Positions 23,869 to 32,902 of a DNA stretch of 64,000 bases are shown piece after piece. This DNA comes from SXOA01 sp046153945 (GTDB lineage Bacteria > Planctomycetota > Planctomycetia > Pirellulales > Pirellulaceae): assembly GCA_046153945.1 (NCBI GenBank), contig JBJXFF010000002.1:95344-159343 (forward strand), in the 5' to 3' direction. The position numbers and the translations under genes were made by a program. Numbering within the stretch: position 1 is the first letter of the stretch; the number at the start of each line of letters is the position of its first letter. The notes below the pieces were generated by a model. The model was given only the letters and a program-made list of their open reading frames with translations. It searched no databases and was not told the DNA's origin.

Positions 23869-24512
23869 TGCCGGCAGAGTCGCTCCTGACTATCGATCAA
23901 CTCGCTGCGAAAGTGGCGGAGGCCCTTTCGGGAGAAATACTGCCCGGACAGAACGGACGAGTTCGGGAAGTGCCGGATGTTCGGACGCTTCGCTATTACA
24001 CCACGATTGGCCTGTTGGACCGGCCGGCGGAGATGCGGGGGCGGACCGCACTTTATGGCCGGCGGCATTTGCGGCAACTGGTGGCGGTGAAGCGGCTGCA
24101 GGCCAAGGGGCTGAGCCTGACGGAGGTCCAGGCCCGGCTGATTAATGCCAGTGGGCGGGAATTGGCCCGGCTGGCCCAGTTGCCCAAGGATTTTGAATTT
24201 GCACCCGCACCCCTCCCCCCAGAACCAGAAAGGAAAAGCAGCCGCGAACCAACTTCGTCCGCCGCACCGCCGGCGTCACCGCTCCCCTTTTGGAAACAGC
24301 CCCCCGCACCTTTGGAGAGAAATCAACCACAAGAAACCAAGCCAGCCACCGAAGAAATCAGCGGCTCCATGCCGCTGCACGCAATTCCCTTGGCGGAGGG
24401 TGCCGCGCTGTTGCTCGGTGCCCGCCGCCCCCCGGACGACGATGACCTGGAGGCGATCCGGGTCGCCGCTCAGCCGCTCCTCAAACTTCTCGCACGCCGC
24501 CGGCTTCTCTGA
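23868..24512 (+). CDS. MerR-family transcriptional regulator with long C-terminal tail
   Basis: This 214-residue protein has the MerR DNA-binding module. Its winged helix-turn-helix has PDVRTLRYYTTIGLLDRP (36-53) and RHLRQLVAVKRLQAKGLSL (66-84). The usual short dimerisation helix region is replaced by a disordered Pro/Ser/Gln linker (about 105-155). A final conserved-looking helix (PLHAIPLAEGAALLLG) ends the chain. No metal-binding cysteine pair is seen, so the signal is unlikely to be a metal. It lies 15 nt upstream of the VIT-VWA gene, so the two form an operon probably controlled by the palindromic promoter at 23834-23868. Confidence 0.88.
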   Translation: MPAESLLTIDQLAAKVAEALSGEILPGQNGRVREVPDVRTLRYYTTIGLLDRPAEMRGRTALYGRRHLRQLVAVKRLQAKGLSLTEVQARLINASGRELARLAQLPKDFEFAPAPLPPEPERKSSREPTSSAAPPASPLPFWKQPPAPLERNQPQETKPATEEISGSMPLHAIPLAEGAALLLGARRPPDDDDLEAIRVAAQPLLKLLARRRLL

Positions 24513-24527
24513 CGAAAGGACCCCGCT

Positions 24528-26936
24528 ATGAAGAACGTGAATTCCCTCCCCATTCTCAACGACGACGAACTTCCCGCCGGCCCATCGGACGAAGCCGGTT
24601 TTGGAGCGCTGGTTTCCAGCCGCGGTGCGTTACCGCTGGCGGCGATGACGGTCCGGGCCAACCTCTGCGGCCTGACAGCGGAGGTGCTCCTTGAGCAGAC
24701 CTTCGTCAACACGACCGGCGAGCCGATCGAAGCGACCTACCTGTTTCCGCTCCCCGACCGGGCTGCGGTCACGGCCTTTCGGATGAAGGTGGGGGAGCGA
24801 GTCATCGAGGGGGAACTCAAGGAGCGAGCCGCCGCCCGCCGCGAATATGACGAGGCGCTGGTGAGCGGCTATCGCGCGGCTATTGCGGAGGAGAATCGGC
24901 CCGATGTTTTTGGCATGCGGGTCGGCAACCTGCTTCCCGGCGATGTCGCGGTCGTTTCGCTCACGCTGGTCGGGCCACTGCTCTATGAAGAGGGTGAGGC
25001 GACGTTTCGCTTTCCGCTCGTCGTCGCGCCGCGGTACATTCCGGGAACGCCTCTTTCCGGTCCCTCCGTCGGCCCAGGCACCGTTCTCGATACGACTGCC
25101 GTTCCCGATGCTTCGCTCATCACGCCGCCGGTGCTGTTGCCGGGCTTTCCCAATCCGGTGAAGTTGGAACTCTCCGCGGTGGTTGAGCCGGGGGGGCTCA
25201 AAATAGGGCAGATTCGGTCGAGCCTGCATGCCGTAGTGGAGCAAGGGGACGAGCAGGACCGCCGCAGCGTGCGGATTCAGCCGGGGGAGCGGCTGAACCG
25301 GGACTTCATCCTGCGGATGGCCGTGGAGGAAACGTCGCTTCACGCGAGCGTGGTGCTGCGGCCGGATGCTAAGGGAGACGAAGGGACGTTTCTGCTGACG
25401 CTCGTGCCGCCGCAGTCCACCGTACAAAAGCAGCGGCCGCGAGATGTGGTCCTGCTCCTCGACCGCTCGGGGAGCATGCAGGGCTGGAAAATGGTCGCCG
25501 CCCGTCGGGCCGCGGCTCGGATTATCGATACGCTGCTGCCGCAGGATCGCTTTGATGTGTTGGCGTTTGACGAAACGGTGGAATCTCCGAACGGGAAAGA
25601 GGCTGCGCTGGTGGCCGCAACCGACCGCAATCGGTTTCGGGCAGTTGAGTTTCTCTCGCGCCTGGACGCGCGCGGCGGAACGGAGCTGGCCCAGCCGCTG
25701 GCTCAGGCCGTGGCGAGCCTCTCGGCCGGCGATCCTGGCCGGGACCGCGTGCTAGTACTCGTCACCGACGGGCAAGTGGGAAATGAGGATCAGCTTTTGG
25801 CTACGCTCGGCGCGAAGGCCCGCGAGATGCGGGTCTTTACGCTCGGCATCGACCAGGCGGTGAATGCCGGCTTCCTGCAGCGCCTCGCTTGCCTCGGCGG
25901 CGGAGCGTGCGACCTGGTGGAGTCCGAAGACCGGCTCGATGAAGTGCTCACGAAGATACATCACCGCATCGGGACGCCGCTACTTTCCGGCGTGCAACTG
26001 GAATCCGGCGAGCTCAAGCTGCAAGATGGCAGCCTCTCCCCCGCCCGGCTGCCGGACTTGTTCCCCGGCGTGCCGCTGACCGTGATGGGACGGTATCAAG
26101 GAAAGGCAAACGGCAGCGTGGAGATTCGAGCTCGGGATGGACTGGGACAGGAATGGTCGCAGAAGATTGGCGCGATCAGCAGCAACGCAGCTCCGCTCGC
26201 GCCCCTGTGGGCCCGCGGCCACATTCGCGATCTCGAGGACCAGTACGCGAGCATGGATCGCGCGAAGGAAAGCCTGGAAAAGCGAATCATTGCCACTTCC
26301 CTCCGGTTCAGCGTCCTCAGCCGTTTCACCGCCTTCGTCGCGGTCGACCGGTCGCTGGTCGTCAATGCGTGTGGCGAGCAGCAGAAACTGATTCAGCCGG
26401 TCGAGATGCCGGAGGGGTGGGAGAAAGGAGCGAGACTGGTCCGCAAAAGCATGGCAAGTTTCGCCGCCGGCGCGGTCTTCTGTGATGCCGAGATGGACCA
26501 AGACTCCATGGCGTTTTCGATGCCGACTCAGGGTTACGACTACGAACAGGTCCGCCTGAAATTAAGCAGCAGCTTGCCCCCCCGGGCATCGAAGCGGGAA
26601 CGCCGCGCCGCGCCGAAGGTGGCAGTGGACCTCGCCAGCTATCGCTCTCGCGTCGCCCAGTGGCTGCAAGACTGGCTGCCGGTGTCGCTGCTCGACCAGG
26701 CTGCTCAGCGGCAGTTCCTACTGGTGCTCCAGCGCGACATTAAGGTCCTGCTGGACGACCTTAGATCGGTCGGAGCACCGAGCGATGAAATCGACTCGCT
26801 GAAAAAACTCTTCCTAAAGCTAGTAGCAACGCTCGGTGCAGAGGCCCCTGATGATGCCGAATGGACTGCTCTGCGCGAACAGCTTGAAAAGACCTGTGCG
26901 GCTTTCGCGCAGGTCCGGCCAGCATTTTGGAAATAG
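24528..26936 (+). CDS. VIT + VWA domain protein
   Basis: This 802-residue protein has an N-terminal VIT domain (about 40-170) containing TYLFPLPDRAAVTAFRMKVG, and a von Willebrand factor A domain (about 306-480). Its intact MIDAS signature is D312-R-S-G-S-M, with later RGGTEL and VTDGQ metal-contact segments. A C-terminal region of about 320 residues is mainly helical and unassigned. No signal peptide is recognised, so it may be cytoplasmic or exported by another route. VIT-VWA proteins bind protein partners in a metal-dependent way. It follows the merR gene after 15 nt, with AAAGGA at 24516-24521. Confidence 0.9.
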   Translation: MKNVNSLPILNDDELPAGPSDEAGFGALVSSRGALPLAAMTVRANLCGLTAEVLLEQTFVNTTGEPIEATYLFPLPDRAAVTAFRMKVGERVIEGELKERAAARREYDEALVSGYRAAIAEENRPDVFGMRVGNLLPGDVAVVSLTLVGPLLYEEGEATFRFPLVVAPRYIPGTPLSGPSVGPGTVLDTTAVPDASLITPPVLLPGFPNPVKLELSAVVEPGGLKIGQIRSSLHAVVEQGDEQDRRSVRIQPGERLNRDFILRMAVEETSLHASVVLRPDAKGDEGTFLLTLVPPQSTVQKQRPRDVVLLLDRSGSMQGWKMVAARRAAARIIDTLLPQDRFDVLAFDETVESPNGKEAALVAATDRNRFRAVEFLSRLDARGGTELAQPLAQAVASLSAGDPGRDRVLVLVTDGQVGNEDQLLATLGAKAREMRVFTLGIDQAVNAGFLQRLACLGGGACDLVESEDRLDEVLTKIHHRIGTPLLSGVQLESGELKLQDGSLSPARLPDLFPGVPLTVMGRYQGKANGSVEIRARDGLGQEWSQKIGAISSNAAPLAPLWARGHIRDLEDQYASMDRAKESLEKRIIATSLRFSVLSRFTAFVAVDRSLVVNACGEQQKLIQPVEMPEGWEKGARLVRKSMASFAAGAVFCDAEMDQDSMAFSMPTQGYDYEQVRLKLSSSLPPRASKRERRAAPKVAVDLASYRSRVAQWLQDWLPVSLLDQAAQRQFLLVLQRDIKVLLDDLRSVGAPSDEIDSLKKLFLKLVATLGAEAPDDAEWTALREQLEKTCAAFAQVRPAFWK

Positions 26937-26957
26937 GAAAGCTACAAGCCTGCTTCA

Positions 26958-28586
26958 CTACTTTGTCACCGTCACCACCACTATCCCGCCTCGGCTAATG
27001 AGATCAAGGCCGGCCGAGCGGGCTAGACCATGCAGCGCTTTATCGGCCCGCTCGATGGATTCCATCCATTCGGAGGAGTCGAACTCCGCATTTGGCTTTT
27101 TCGCGCGGCGGAGGCCGGACCACTTACGGCTGACTCCTTCGGAAGTCGTCCCTTGGGAGTAATTGAACGAATCGAGCAGTTCGCGAGGGGAGTTGGTCCG
27201 AACACCGCCGCACTGGGTGACGGCCCAGAGGGGTAATTCACCGAGATTTGCCGCGGAAAAGTTCACTTCAATCCGGCCCGCTTCGCTGACAATGCGGTGA
27301 GTGACTTTGGCTAGCGGCTTGGTCAGCTTGAGCCGCGTGTCTCCGAATTCGTTTCGCACGTCGATTCGGCCGGCAATGTCAACCGCTTCCAATTCGATAC
27401 GGCAAAGCCAGGCCTGAAAGTTGCCGCCGACATTTTTCACGAAGCAAGGGAGCGCTCGAAAGACGTGGAACGTGCGGAGGACTTGCCCCGGATCGCTCCC
27501 GCCATCGTGCGAGGTCCCCGAATTCGCCAGATCGACGGTACAGGTGAGCGAGACATCGCCGCTCACGTCTTCGATCGTGTGGAGCGGAACGTTTCTCGCC
27601 GCGACCGAACCGGTAACGCCGCGAATGCGGGATTCGCTGTGATAGTCCCGATTCTGCGAATCGTCGGCCGTAATGACGAGAGAGGACTTGATCTTCTCGA
27701 TGTCCAGTTTCTCCAGCCCTCCCCGAATCGCCACCGCTTTGCAGGGGGGTACATACACGGTCAACTCCGCGTGCCGCCGCCAGACGCTGCGATAAGAGCC
27801 GTTCCCATCCTTAGAGTTGACCTCCAGCGTCATCTGTCGATTTCCCTGTTCGTGGGTCAGCCCTTCAATCTCCAGAGTGTCCACCTCCTTCGCCTGAAAA
27901 TCTTTGTAAATTGCGTTGTGGGCTTGGATTTCGCCGTGAAACTTCCTGCGCCATTCAATGCTTTCAGGCTTGAGTGCCTGACCGTCCTTCGTCTTCAAAT
28001 AGGCGGCTTCGCGGATGTCATTCTCTTCCTTAGTCAGGCCAACTTGTTCCGGAACTCTGGAATGCTTGTGAACGACCTTGAGCCCCTTCAGCTCCGCTTC
28101 GTCGAGTTTGCCGTCAGCACTGAGGATGACCTTTTCGAACTCGACTTTCACCCCCGGTCCCTCCCAGCCGACGAGTCGGACATTGTCGGCTGTGATGACG
28201 AGCAGTTTCTCGCTGCCAAGGTCGAACGTGAGCGTCTCGGTCTGCACATGCGTCTTGGCGACCGGCACGAAGAGCTTTTTCTTCTCGATTTCGTCCCGCA
28301 GCCGCACCAGATCCGTTTGCAGGGATTTCAAGCTGCTGAGGGCTTCCGCTCCGCTGGTCCGCTCCGATTCGATATCGGCCTGCAAGGTCTTAAGGCGGCT
28401 GAGTAGCCGGTCGTATTCCTCCTTGAGCGGCTTTGCGACGTAGTAAGTTCCGGAGGCGGTGTCTTTGAGCTGGACATGATTATCCGGCGCAATCGCCTTG
28501 GCCTTCGGCAGTTCGGCCCGAGCTGCCGTGGAGGAAATCGCGAGCAGGACAACGAGTAACAGACGACGGAGAATTCTAACTTTCAT
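26958..28586 (-). CDS. Secreted coiled-coil plus beta-rich protein of the ECF operon
   Basis: This 542-residue protein begins with a signal peptide (MKVRILRRLLLVVLLAISST), then a coiled-coil stretch (about 50-105, KEEYDRLLSRLKTLQADIES). A long beta-rich region follows whose repeats (LVITADNVRLVGWEGPGVKVEF, ELTVYVPPCKAVAIRGG, IDVRNEFGDTRLKLTKP) resemble the DUF4097/adhesin-type beta-solenoid. It lies 4 nt after the anti-sigma gene. Proteins of this type are often the regulated cargo of ECF/anti-sigma pairs. I could not identify a catalytic site. The start at 28586 begins the signal peptide; an upstream start would overlap the anti-sigma gene. Confidence 0.8.
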   Translation of the reverse strand: MKVRILRRLLLVVLLAISSTAARAELPKAKAIAPDNHVQLKDTASGTYYVAKPLKEEYDRLLSRLKTLQADIESERTSGAEALSSLKSLQTDLVRLRDEIEKKKLFVPVAKTHVQTETLTFDLGSEKLLVITADNVRLVGWEGPGVKVEFEKVILSADGKLDEAELKGLKVVHKHSRVPEQVGLTKEENDIREAAYLKTKDGQALKPESIEWRRKFHGEIQAHNAIYKDFQAKEVDTLEIEGLTHEQGNRQMTLEVNSKDGNGSYRSVWRRHAELTVYVPPCKAVAIRGGLEKLDIEKIKSSLVITADDSQNRDYHSESRIRGVTGSVAARNVPLHTIEDVSGDVSLTCTVDLANSGTSHDGGSDPGQVLRTFHVFRALPCFVKNVGGNFQAWLCRIELEAVDIAGRIDVRNEFGDTRLKLTKPLAKVTHRIVSEAGRIEVNFSAANLGELPLWAVTQCGGVRTNSPRELLDSFNYSQGTTSEGVSRKWSGLRRAKKPNAEFDSSEWMESIERADKALHGLARSAGLDLISRGGIVVVTVTK

Positions 28587-28590
28587 GGGT

Positions 28591-29160
28591 TCACCAGTTG
28601 TTGTAGGTGGCAAGTAAAACATCCGCCTCGCGGCGGGCATCCAGCAATTGGGCACGACTGGCCGCGGCATTCAGCTCCACTTCCAGGGCGTTAACCTGAG
28701 CAAGCAGCTCATCAAGCTCCGCGGTGGCATCAATGGGATGCACGGCAACCTGAGGAGGTGGCTGGTGCCCCAAACCTGGCTGCACAGCCATGCGGTCGCC
28801 TACGACGAACCAAAAGGCTAACGGCAAGAAAATCAAAATCGCCGCCACGGTCGCGGCGGCCAAGGGCAGGACATAAGACTGGGACCTTAGCTGTCGCGAA
28901 AAGTTGCGTCCCTCGCTGGCAAGTTGAACCTGTAACCTCTGGGCGATACTTGTGTTTGGCATCGATTCATCGGCAGCCGCTTGCCAAATTGCTCGCATCC
29001 GCTGGGGCAGCGGCTCGGACGACGCGAGGTCGTGTTGCAAGCGGGCATGAATCTCCGCCAGTTTCGCGCAGTTTGAACAGGAGTTGACATGGTCGCGGGC
29101 CTCCGATTGTTGCGGCACCTCGGAACTGACCAGGGCTTCCAGAAAGTCTTCGCAGTTCAT
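28591..29160 (-). CDS. Anti-sigma factor with zinc-binding ZAS domain
   Basis: This 189-residue protein has the zinc-binding anti-sigma module at its N-terminus, with ARDHVNSCSNCAKL (H24-x3-C28-x2-C31) and the preceding CEDF element. One membrane helix (about 95-120, VLPLAAATVAAILIFLPLAFWF) is followed by an extracytoplasmic helical tail that may form a coiled coil. It should sequester the ECF sigma factor encoded just upstream. The two genes overlap by 4 nt, giving coupled translation and 1:1 stoichiometry. Confidence 0.92.
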   Translation of the reverse strand: MNCEDFLEALVSSEVPQQSEARDHVNSCSNCAKLAEIHARLQHDLASSEPLPQRMRAIWQAAADESMPNTSIAQRLQVQLASEGRNFSRQLRSQSYVLPLAAATVAAILIFLPLAFWFVVGDRMAVQPGLGHQPPPQVAVHPIDATAELDELLAQVNALEVELNAAASRAQLLDARREADVLLATYNNW

Positions 29161-29648
29161 GACAGGATGCTCCGTAATTTGCTCAGCGCGGCACTCAGCC
29201 GGCTTTTGACCGTGCCCGTCGAAATGCCGAGCACCTCCGCCGTTTCCTGCAGTGTCAGTCCGCCGGTGTAATGCAGGACCACAACTTGCCGCAGGTTCTC
29301 CGACAATTCCTCTACCGCGGTTCCCAATTGCGTCGCTTCTTCCACTTTCACTGCCGCGTCACCCGGTGAATGCAAACGGTAATCTGCCACGTCGGTCAGC
29401 ACGTCCCCTTGAGGGCGGCGAGCGTGCAGATCCACAAACGCCCGGTACGCAATCGTCATCAGCCAGGCCCGCGGGCTCCGCAGCGGCGGCTGCCGGTCAA
29501 AGCTTTTCCAAACCCGCACGGCGGTCTCCTGAAAGGCATCCTCCGCATCCGGCACATTGCCGCACAGCCGCCGCAGCATGGCCAAAACCGCCGCCCCGTG
29601 GTCATCGACCAGCTTCAGGTACTCGCGGCGGTAGGAAGTGTTGGCCAA
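29157..29648 (-). CDS. ECF sigma-70 factor (RpoE-like)
   Basis: This 163-residue sigma factor has region 2 with DAEDAFQETAVRVWKSF and region 4 with TLQETAEVLGISTGTVKSRL. The length and two-domain layout match group IV ECF sigma factors. It is the first gene of the sigma, anti-sigma, secreted protein operon, in which the next gene overlaps by 4 nt. Its ATG (29646-29648) is divergent from the esterase at 29797, leaving 148 nt for promoters; autoregulation is expected but no -35/-10 for an ECF factor was recognised. Confidence 0.96.
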   Translation of the reverse strand: MANTSYRREYLKLVDDHGAAVLAMLRRLCGNVPDAEDAFQETAVRVWKSFDRQPPLRSPRAWLMTIAYRAFVDLHARRPQGDVLTDVADYRLHSPGDAAVKVEEATQLGTAVEELSENLRQVVVLHYTGGLTLQETAEVLGISTGTVKSRLSAALSKLRSILS

Positions 29649-29796
29649 GGTCGCGCATCCGTCGTTAAGCGTGAATTTCCCAGGCTAACATTCCCCGCCA
29701 TGAGTGAGACTGGCGAAAGGGGCAAGGTGTTCGATAAATTCCTATGGTATGCTCCAAATCGCCCAACTGCCTAACGAGATCCGGTGAGGTTATCCC

Positions 29797-30750
29797 ATGA
29801 TTGCCAAGAAACGTTCGCTTCTGATTCTGCCGCTGCTGATACTCGCCCTCTCCGCCTCAGCCGAGGACAAGAAAATGACCTACACCTTCAAGCAAGCCGG
29901 CGACGTGGCTATTAAAGCCGACGTCTATCCGGCGACAGGCGAGAAGCGGCCGGTCGTGGTTTGGATTCACGGCGGGGCGCTCATCATGGGGAACCGCGAG
30001 AGCATTCCCGGCTGGCTGGCGGACGCGTGCCGCAAGAATGAGTATGTGCTCGTCTCCATCGACTATCGGCTGGCTCCCGAGACGCAGTTGCCGCTGATAA
30101 TTGAAGACGTGGAAGACGCCTTTCGCTGGGTGCGCGAAAAAGGGCCGGAGCTATTTCATGGCGACCCCAATCGCATAGCCGTCGTCGGTGGTTCGGCCGG
30201 CGGATACCTTACGCTCACCTCCGGATTTCGGGTGAATCCGCGTCCGCAGGCGCTGGTTTCGCTCTGGGGCTACGGTGGCCTTATCGGCCCCTGGTACAGT
30301 GAGCCGAGCCCGCACCCTCGTCATCACGGCAGCAATCTGTCTCGCGAGGAGGCTTTCAAGCAAGTCTCGGGTAAGCCGATCGCCGATTCACGCGATCGCC
30401 AAGGGGACGGCGGCGCTTTCTATCAATTCTGCCGCCAGCAAGGAGCCTGGCCGAAGGCAGTCTCCGGCTGGGATCCGAAGAAGGAGCCCGAGAAGTTTTT
30501 CCCCTACATGGCGGTGAAGAATGTCACTGCCGAATATCCGCCGACGCTCTTGATTCACGGCGACAAGGACACCGATGTTCCCTACGAAGAGTCCGCATTG
30601 ATGGCTGATGAATTCGTCAAGAACAATGTGGAACATCGGCTCGTGAAGCTGGAAGGGGGAGAGCATGGCCTCTCCGGCGTGGATCCCAAACTGGTCAGCC
30701 AAACCTATGCCGATGCGGCGGCGTTTTTGCAAGAGCATTTAGGAAAGTAG
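29797..30750 (+). CDS. Secreted alpha/beta hydrolase (esterase/lipase, BD-FAE/HSL-like)
   Basis: This 317-residue protein has a signal peptide (MIAKKRSLLILPLLILALS). The oxyanion motif HGGALIMGN begins at about H58. The nucleophile elbow GGSAGG is near residue 134 (Gly replaces the usual Asp of GDSAGG). The catalytic Asp lies in HGDKDTDVPYE and the His in GGEHGLSG. The lid region is short. It is predicted to hydrolyse an ester, perhaps a polysaccharide acetyl or feruloyl group, outside the cytoplasm; the substrate is unknown. It is monocistronic, 148 nt from the divergent sigma factor. Confidence 0.88.
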   Translation: MIAKKRSLLILPLLILALSASAEDKKMTYTFKQAGDVAIKADVYPATGEKRPVVVWIHGGALIMGNRESIPGWLADACRKNEYVLVSIDYRLAPETQLPLIIEDVEDAFRWVREKGPELFHGDPNRIAVVGGSAGGYLTLTSGFRVNPRPQALVSLWGYGGLIGPWYSEPSPHPRHHGSNLSREEAFKQVSGKPIADSRDRQGDGGAFYQFCRQQGAWPKAVSGWDPKKEPEKFFPYMAVKNVTAEYPPTLLIHGDKDTDVPYEESALMADEFVKNNVEHRLVKLEGGEHGLSGVDPKLVSQTYADAAAFLQEHLGK

Positions 30751-31246
30751 GTCAGCGCTCTGACCTATTGGCAGCACGATTCTTCGCCAGAGTGAGCAAA
30801 CTTCATTTGCTCCAAAGTCCCGCTTAAGGTAGAATTCGATAGCGCGCTACCTAAGTGTCCAGCAACGAGAATTCACGTATTCTTCACCTCGATTCTTCTA
30901 ACGGCCCGGATTCCGCCCTTCGCCCCCCCTTTGCATCAAGGATATTCTCCTCAAATACTCGATTTTTTTCCCTTTGTCACGAAGCTTGACTCGCGATTTC
31001 GGGGTTAAAGAATAGACCGTCAAAGGCTTGTTTGAGCTTATTGTGTCAAATAAAAACCTATTGTTTTTAGTGGGCTTGCTCATCTCGAAATACTAACCAG
31101 CAGCTAACGAAAGAAAGTAACAACCCTGGGAAACTATTTGAACAAGCAGGAAGGCTTGTGCGTCCCATCAACAGACGTTGCTCGGATGTCCTTTAGAAAT
31201 GGGACAGTTGGAACGGAAGCACTTTAGCAGCAAGAGGATACAACGA
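30751..31246. other. AT-rich intergenic region
   Basis: This 496-nt gene-free stretch is noticeably AT-richer than its surroundings from about 30940 to 31110. A near-perfect inverted repeat CTTAAGGTAG/CTACCTAAG occurs around 30833-30856. TTGACT near 30985 could be a -35 element, but no good -10 stands at the right distance. A 61-codon open frame on the minus strand (30898-31083) has a ribosome-site-free start and unnatural composition, so it is not called. The region probably holds the promoter of the gene at 31247. Confidence 0.4.
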
Positions 31247-32329
31247 ATGTCACTGGCTCCTTCGGCCGACGATGTCAAGCTCGCGGCTAGTTTTGACGAG
31301 CTGAAAAATCAGCTTTTGAGCGAAAATAATCCTGACCGTCTCGGAAAACCTCTCGCTTTTTGGGTGCTTCCGGATGACCGCCGGTTGCCGCTTGCATTCT
31401 TGGCGAAATCTCTCCGTGAACTACTTGGCTCCCGCTTCGCCGACCTGGCCGCTACGCCGGGGGTTGGGCAAAAGAAAATGGCTTCCCTGGTGATGCTCAT
31501 GCATCGAGCCGCCACCCAGAGCCCTGCTGAAAATCAATTCTTAACAGACGCTGCTGCCGCAGCCGCCGGCGAAGCACAGGCTGAAAATTCCGATCCGAGC
31601 GCGTTCAATCCAGCCCTCGTTTCCGAACTCATTTGGACGCAGTGGAAGGACACAGTCCGCCTCCACGGTATTGGCAACGAAAAACTTGGCCGCCTCGCCC
31701 CGTCGCTCCAATCACTGCCGACGGTCATCTGGGAATCGCCCCTCGGGTTTTATCTCGACAAGTCCCTGACAGAAATCCGCGAGCTCAAGACGCACGGCGA
31801 AAAACGGGTGCAGGCGGTGCTGGAGGTTTTCCACAGCGTGCATCGCATGCTCGGTGCCGTCGCCAGCACGGGTCTCGCCGTTCGTCTTTCGCCACGGTAC
31901 ATCGCCGACGTGGAGGACTGGATGGCCGAAGCCAAGACGCGAGAGTCTCCGCCACGGCAAGACGAAATGGTGGAAAGACTCTGCGAGCCGCTGCTCAAGC
32001 AATTGGAAGTGGACGTTGGGACGACGGTTTGCGGGCTGGCCCGCGCCCGCCTCGGCGTCGGCGCACCGCAGAAGAGCGTCCGCGAGCAATCTCGCGACAT
32101 GGGGGTCACCCGGGCCCGCGTCTATCAACTCCTGGAAGACTGCCACCGCACCATGATGGTCCGCTGGCCCGAAGGAAAACGTCTGCTGGATGAATTCGCC
32201 CAGCGGATGGATCAGATCTATTCCTCCGCCGATTCCGCCAACATGCTGGGGAGCCTGCGCGAGCTCCTTTTTCCCCTTAAGTTCGACTCCTTGACTCCCC
32301 AACTCCTCGCCGAAGCCGGCGCTGAGTGA
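31247..32329 (+). CDS. Predicted transcription-related protein (helix-hairpin-helix and sigma region 4-like HTH)
   Basis: This 360-residue cytoplasmic protein shows three recognisable parts. The first is a helix-hairpin-helix (FADLAATPGVGQKKMASLV) resembling the RNA polymerase alpha C-terminal domain. The second is a similar segment (RLHGIGNEKLGRL) in the middle. The third is a C-terminal HTH, REQSRDMGVTRARVYQLLE, close to sigma region 4 (GVTRERVRQIE pattern). No region 2 is present, so it is not a sigma factor by itself. It probably binds DNA or polymerase. The start ATG at 31247 is backed by AGAGGA at 31233-31238; two alternative starts upstream have no ribosome site. Function unknown. Confidence 0.7.
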   Translation: MSLAPSADDVKLAASFDELKNQLLSENNPDRLGKPLAFWVLPDDRRLPLAFLAKSLRELLGSRFADLAATPGVGQKKMASLVMLMHRAATQSPAENQFLTDAAAAAAGEAQAENSDPSAFNPALVSELIWTQWKDTVRLHGIGNEKLGRLAPSLQSLPTVIWESPLGFYLDKSLTEIRELKTHGEKRVQAVLEVFHSVHRMLGAVASTGLAVRLSPRYIADVEDWMAEAKTRESPPRQDEMVERLCEPLLKQLEVDVGTTVCGLARARLGVGAPQKSVREQSRDMGVTRARVYQLLEDCHRTMMVRWPEGKRLLDEFAQRMDQIYSSADSANMLGSLRELLFPLKFDSLTPQLLAEAGAE

Positions 32330-32389
32330 AGCGAAACCCGCCGGTACTGGAAACTCCGGCCGAATGCCCGTGCGGCGTTCGTTCGCTAA

Positions 32390-32824
32390 TTATTTGTCCG
32401 CCTTTTCAGTCGGCGAGTAAGACAGCACCATCAGCAGAATGTCGGCAATGTCCTCCTCTGACTTCGCCGTCGCGTAGAAATTGGCGTTAGATTCCGGCAT
32501 GGTTACGTAGAGCGTTTTGTTCTTGGCAAACGTCAATTGGACCTGGCGTCCGCCGATAACCAGTTCCTTGTGCCAGAGGGTCTCTTCCTTCGCCTGCGAT
32601 TTGGCGTAATTCCCCGGCAGCCGCCCGATGTCGTAATGGATCGATAGTCCCCCTTCTTTAGAGATCTCCCCCACTCGCGTATCTTTCCCTTGCAGCCTTT
32701 TGTGCTTGTAGCCGGTTAGCAGCTTCATGCCTCCCGGAGCGGCGTCTGGCGGTTCGGCGGCCAGCACACCGGCCACACTCAATATGACCACGATGGAAAC
32801 CCAAGCGCCTGCGTAGTGGAACAT
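32390..32824 (-). CDS. Small secreted hypothetical protein
   Basis: This 144-residue protein has an N-terminal signal segment (AGAWVSIVVILSVAGVLA) and then a compact alpha/beta domain with HKRLQGKDTRVGEISKEGGLSIHYDIG, a single HKELVIGGRQVQLTF strand pair and the YVTMPESNANFYATAKSEEDI motif. ATG 32824 is preferred to an ATG at 32866 because GAGGA lies at good distance upstream. It is convergent with the gene at 31247 and divergent from the propeller/cytochrome gene at 32903. No recognised family. Confidence 0.65.
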   Translation of the reverse strand: MFHYAGAWVSIVVILSVAGVLAAEPPDAAPGGMKLLTGYKHKRLQGKDTRVGEISKEGGLSIHYDIGRLPGNYAKSQAKEETLWHKELVIGGRQVQLTFAKNKTLYVTMPESNANFYATAKSEEDIADILLMVLSYSPTEKADK

Positions 32825-32902
32825 CCAAGAAGTCCTCTGGTAATATGAAAATCCGCTCTTTACCACCAGAGTCCACTATTCCGTTTCCGGAAGTCCACGT
32901 CA

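Noticed and set aside
30898..31083. 61-codon frame in the AT-rich intergenic stretch
   Set aside because: No ribosome site and no conserved features; the stretch more likely carries a promoter.
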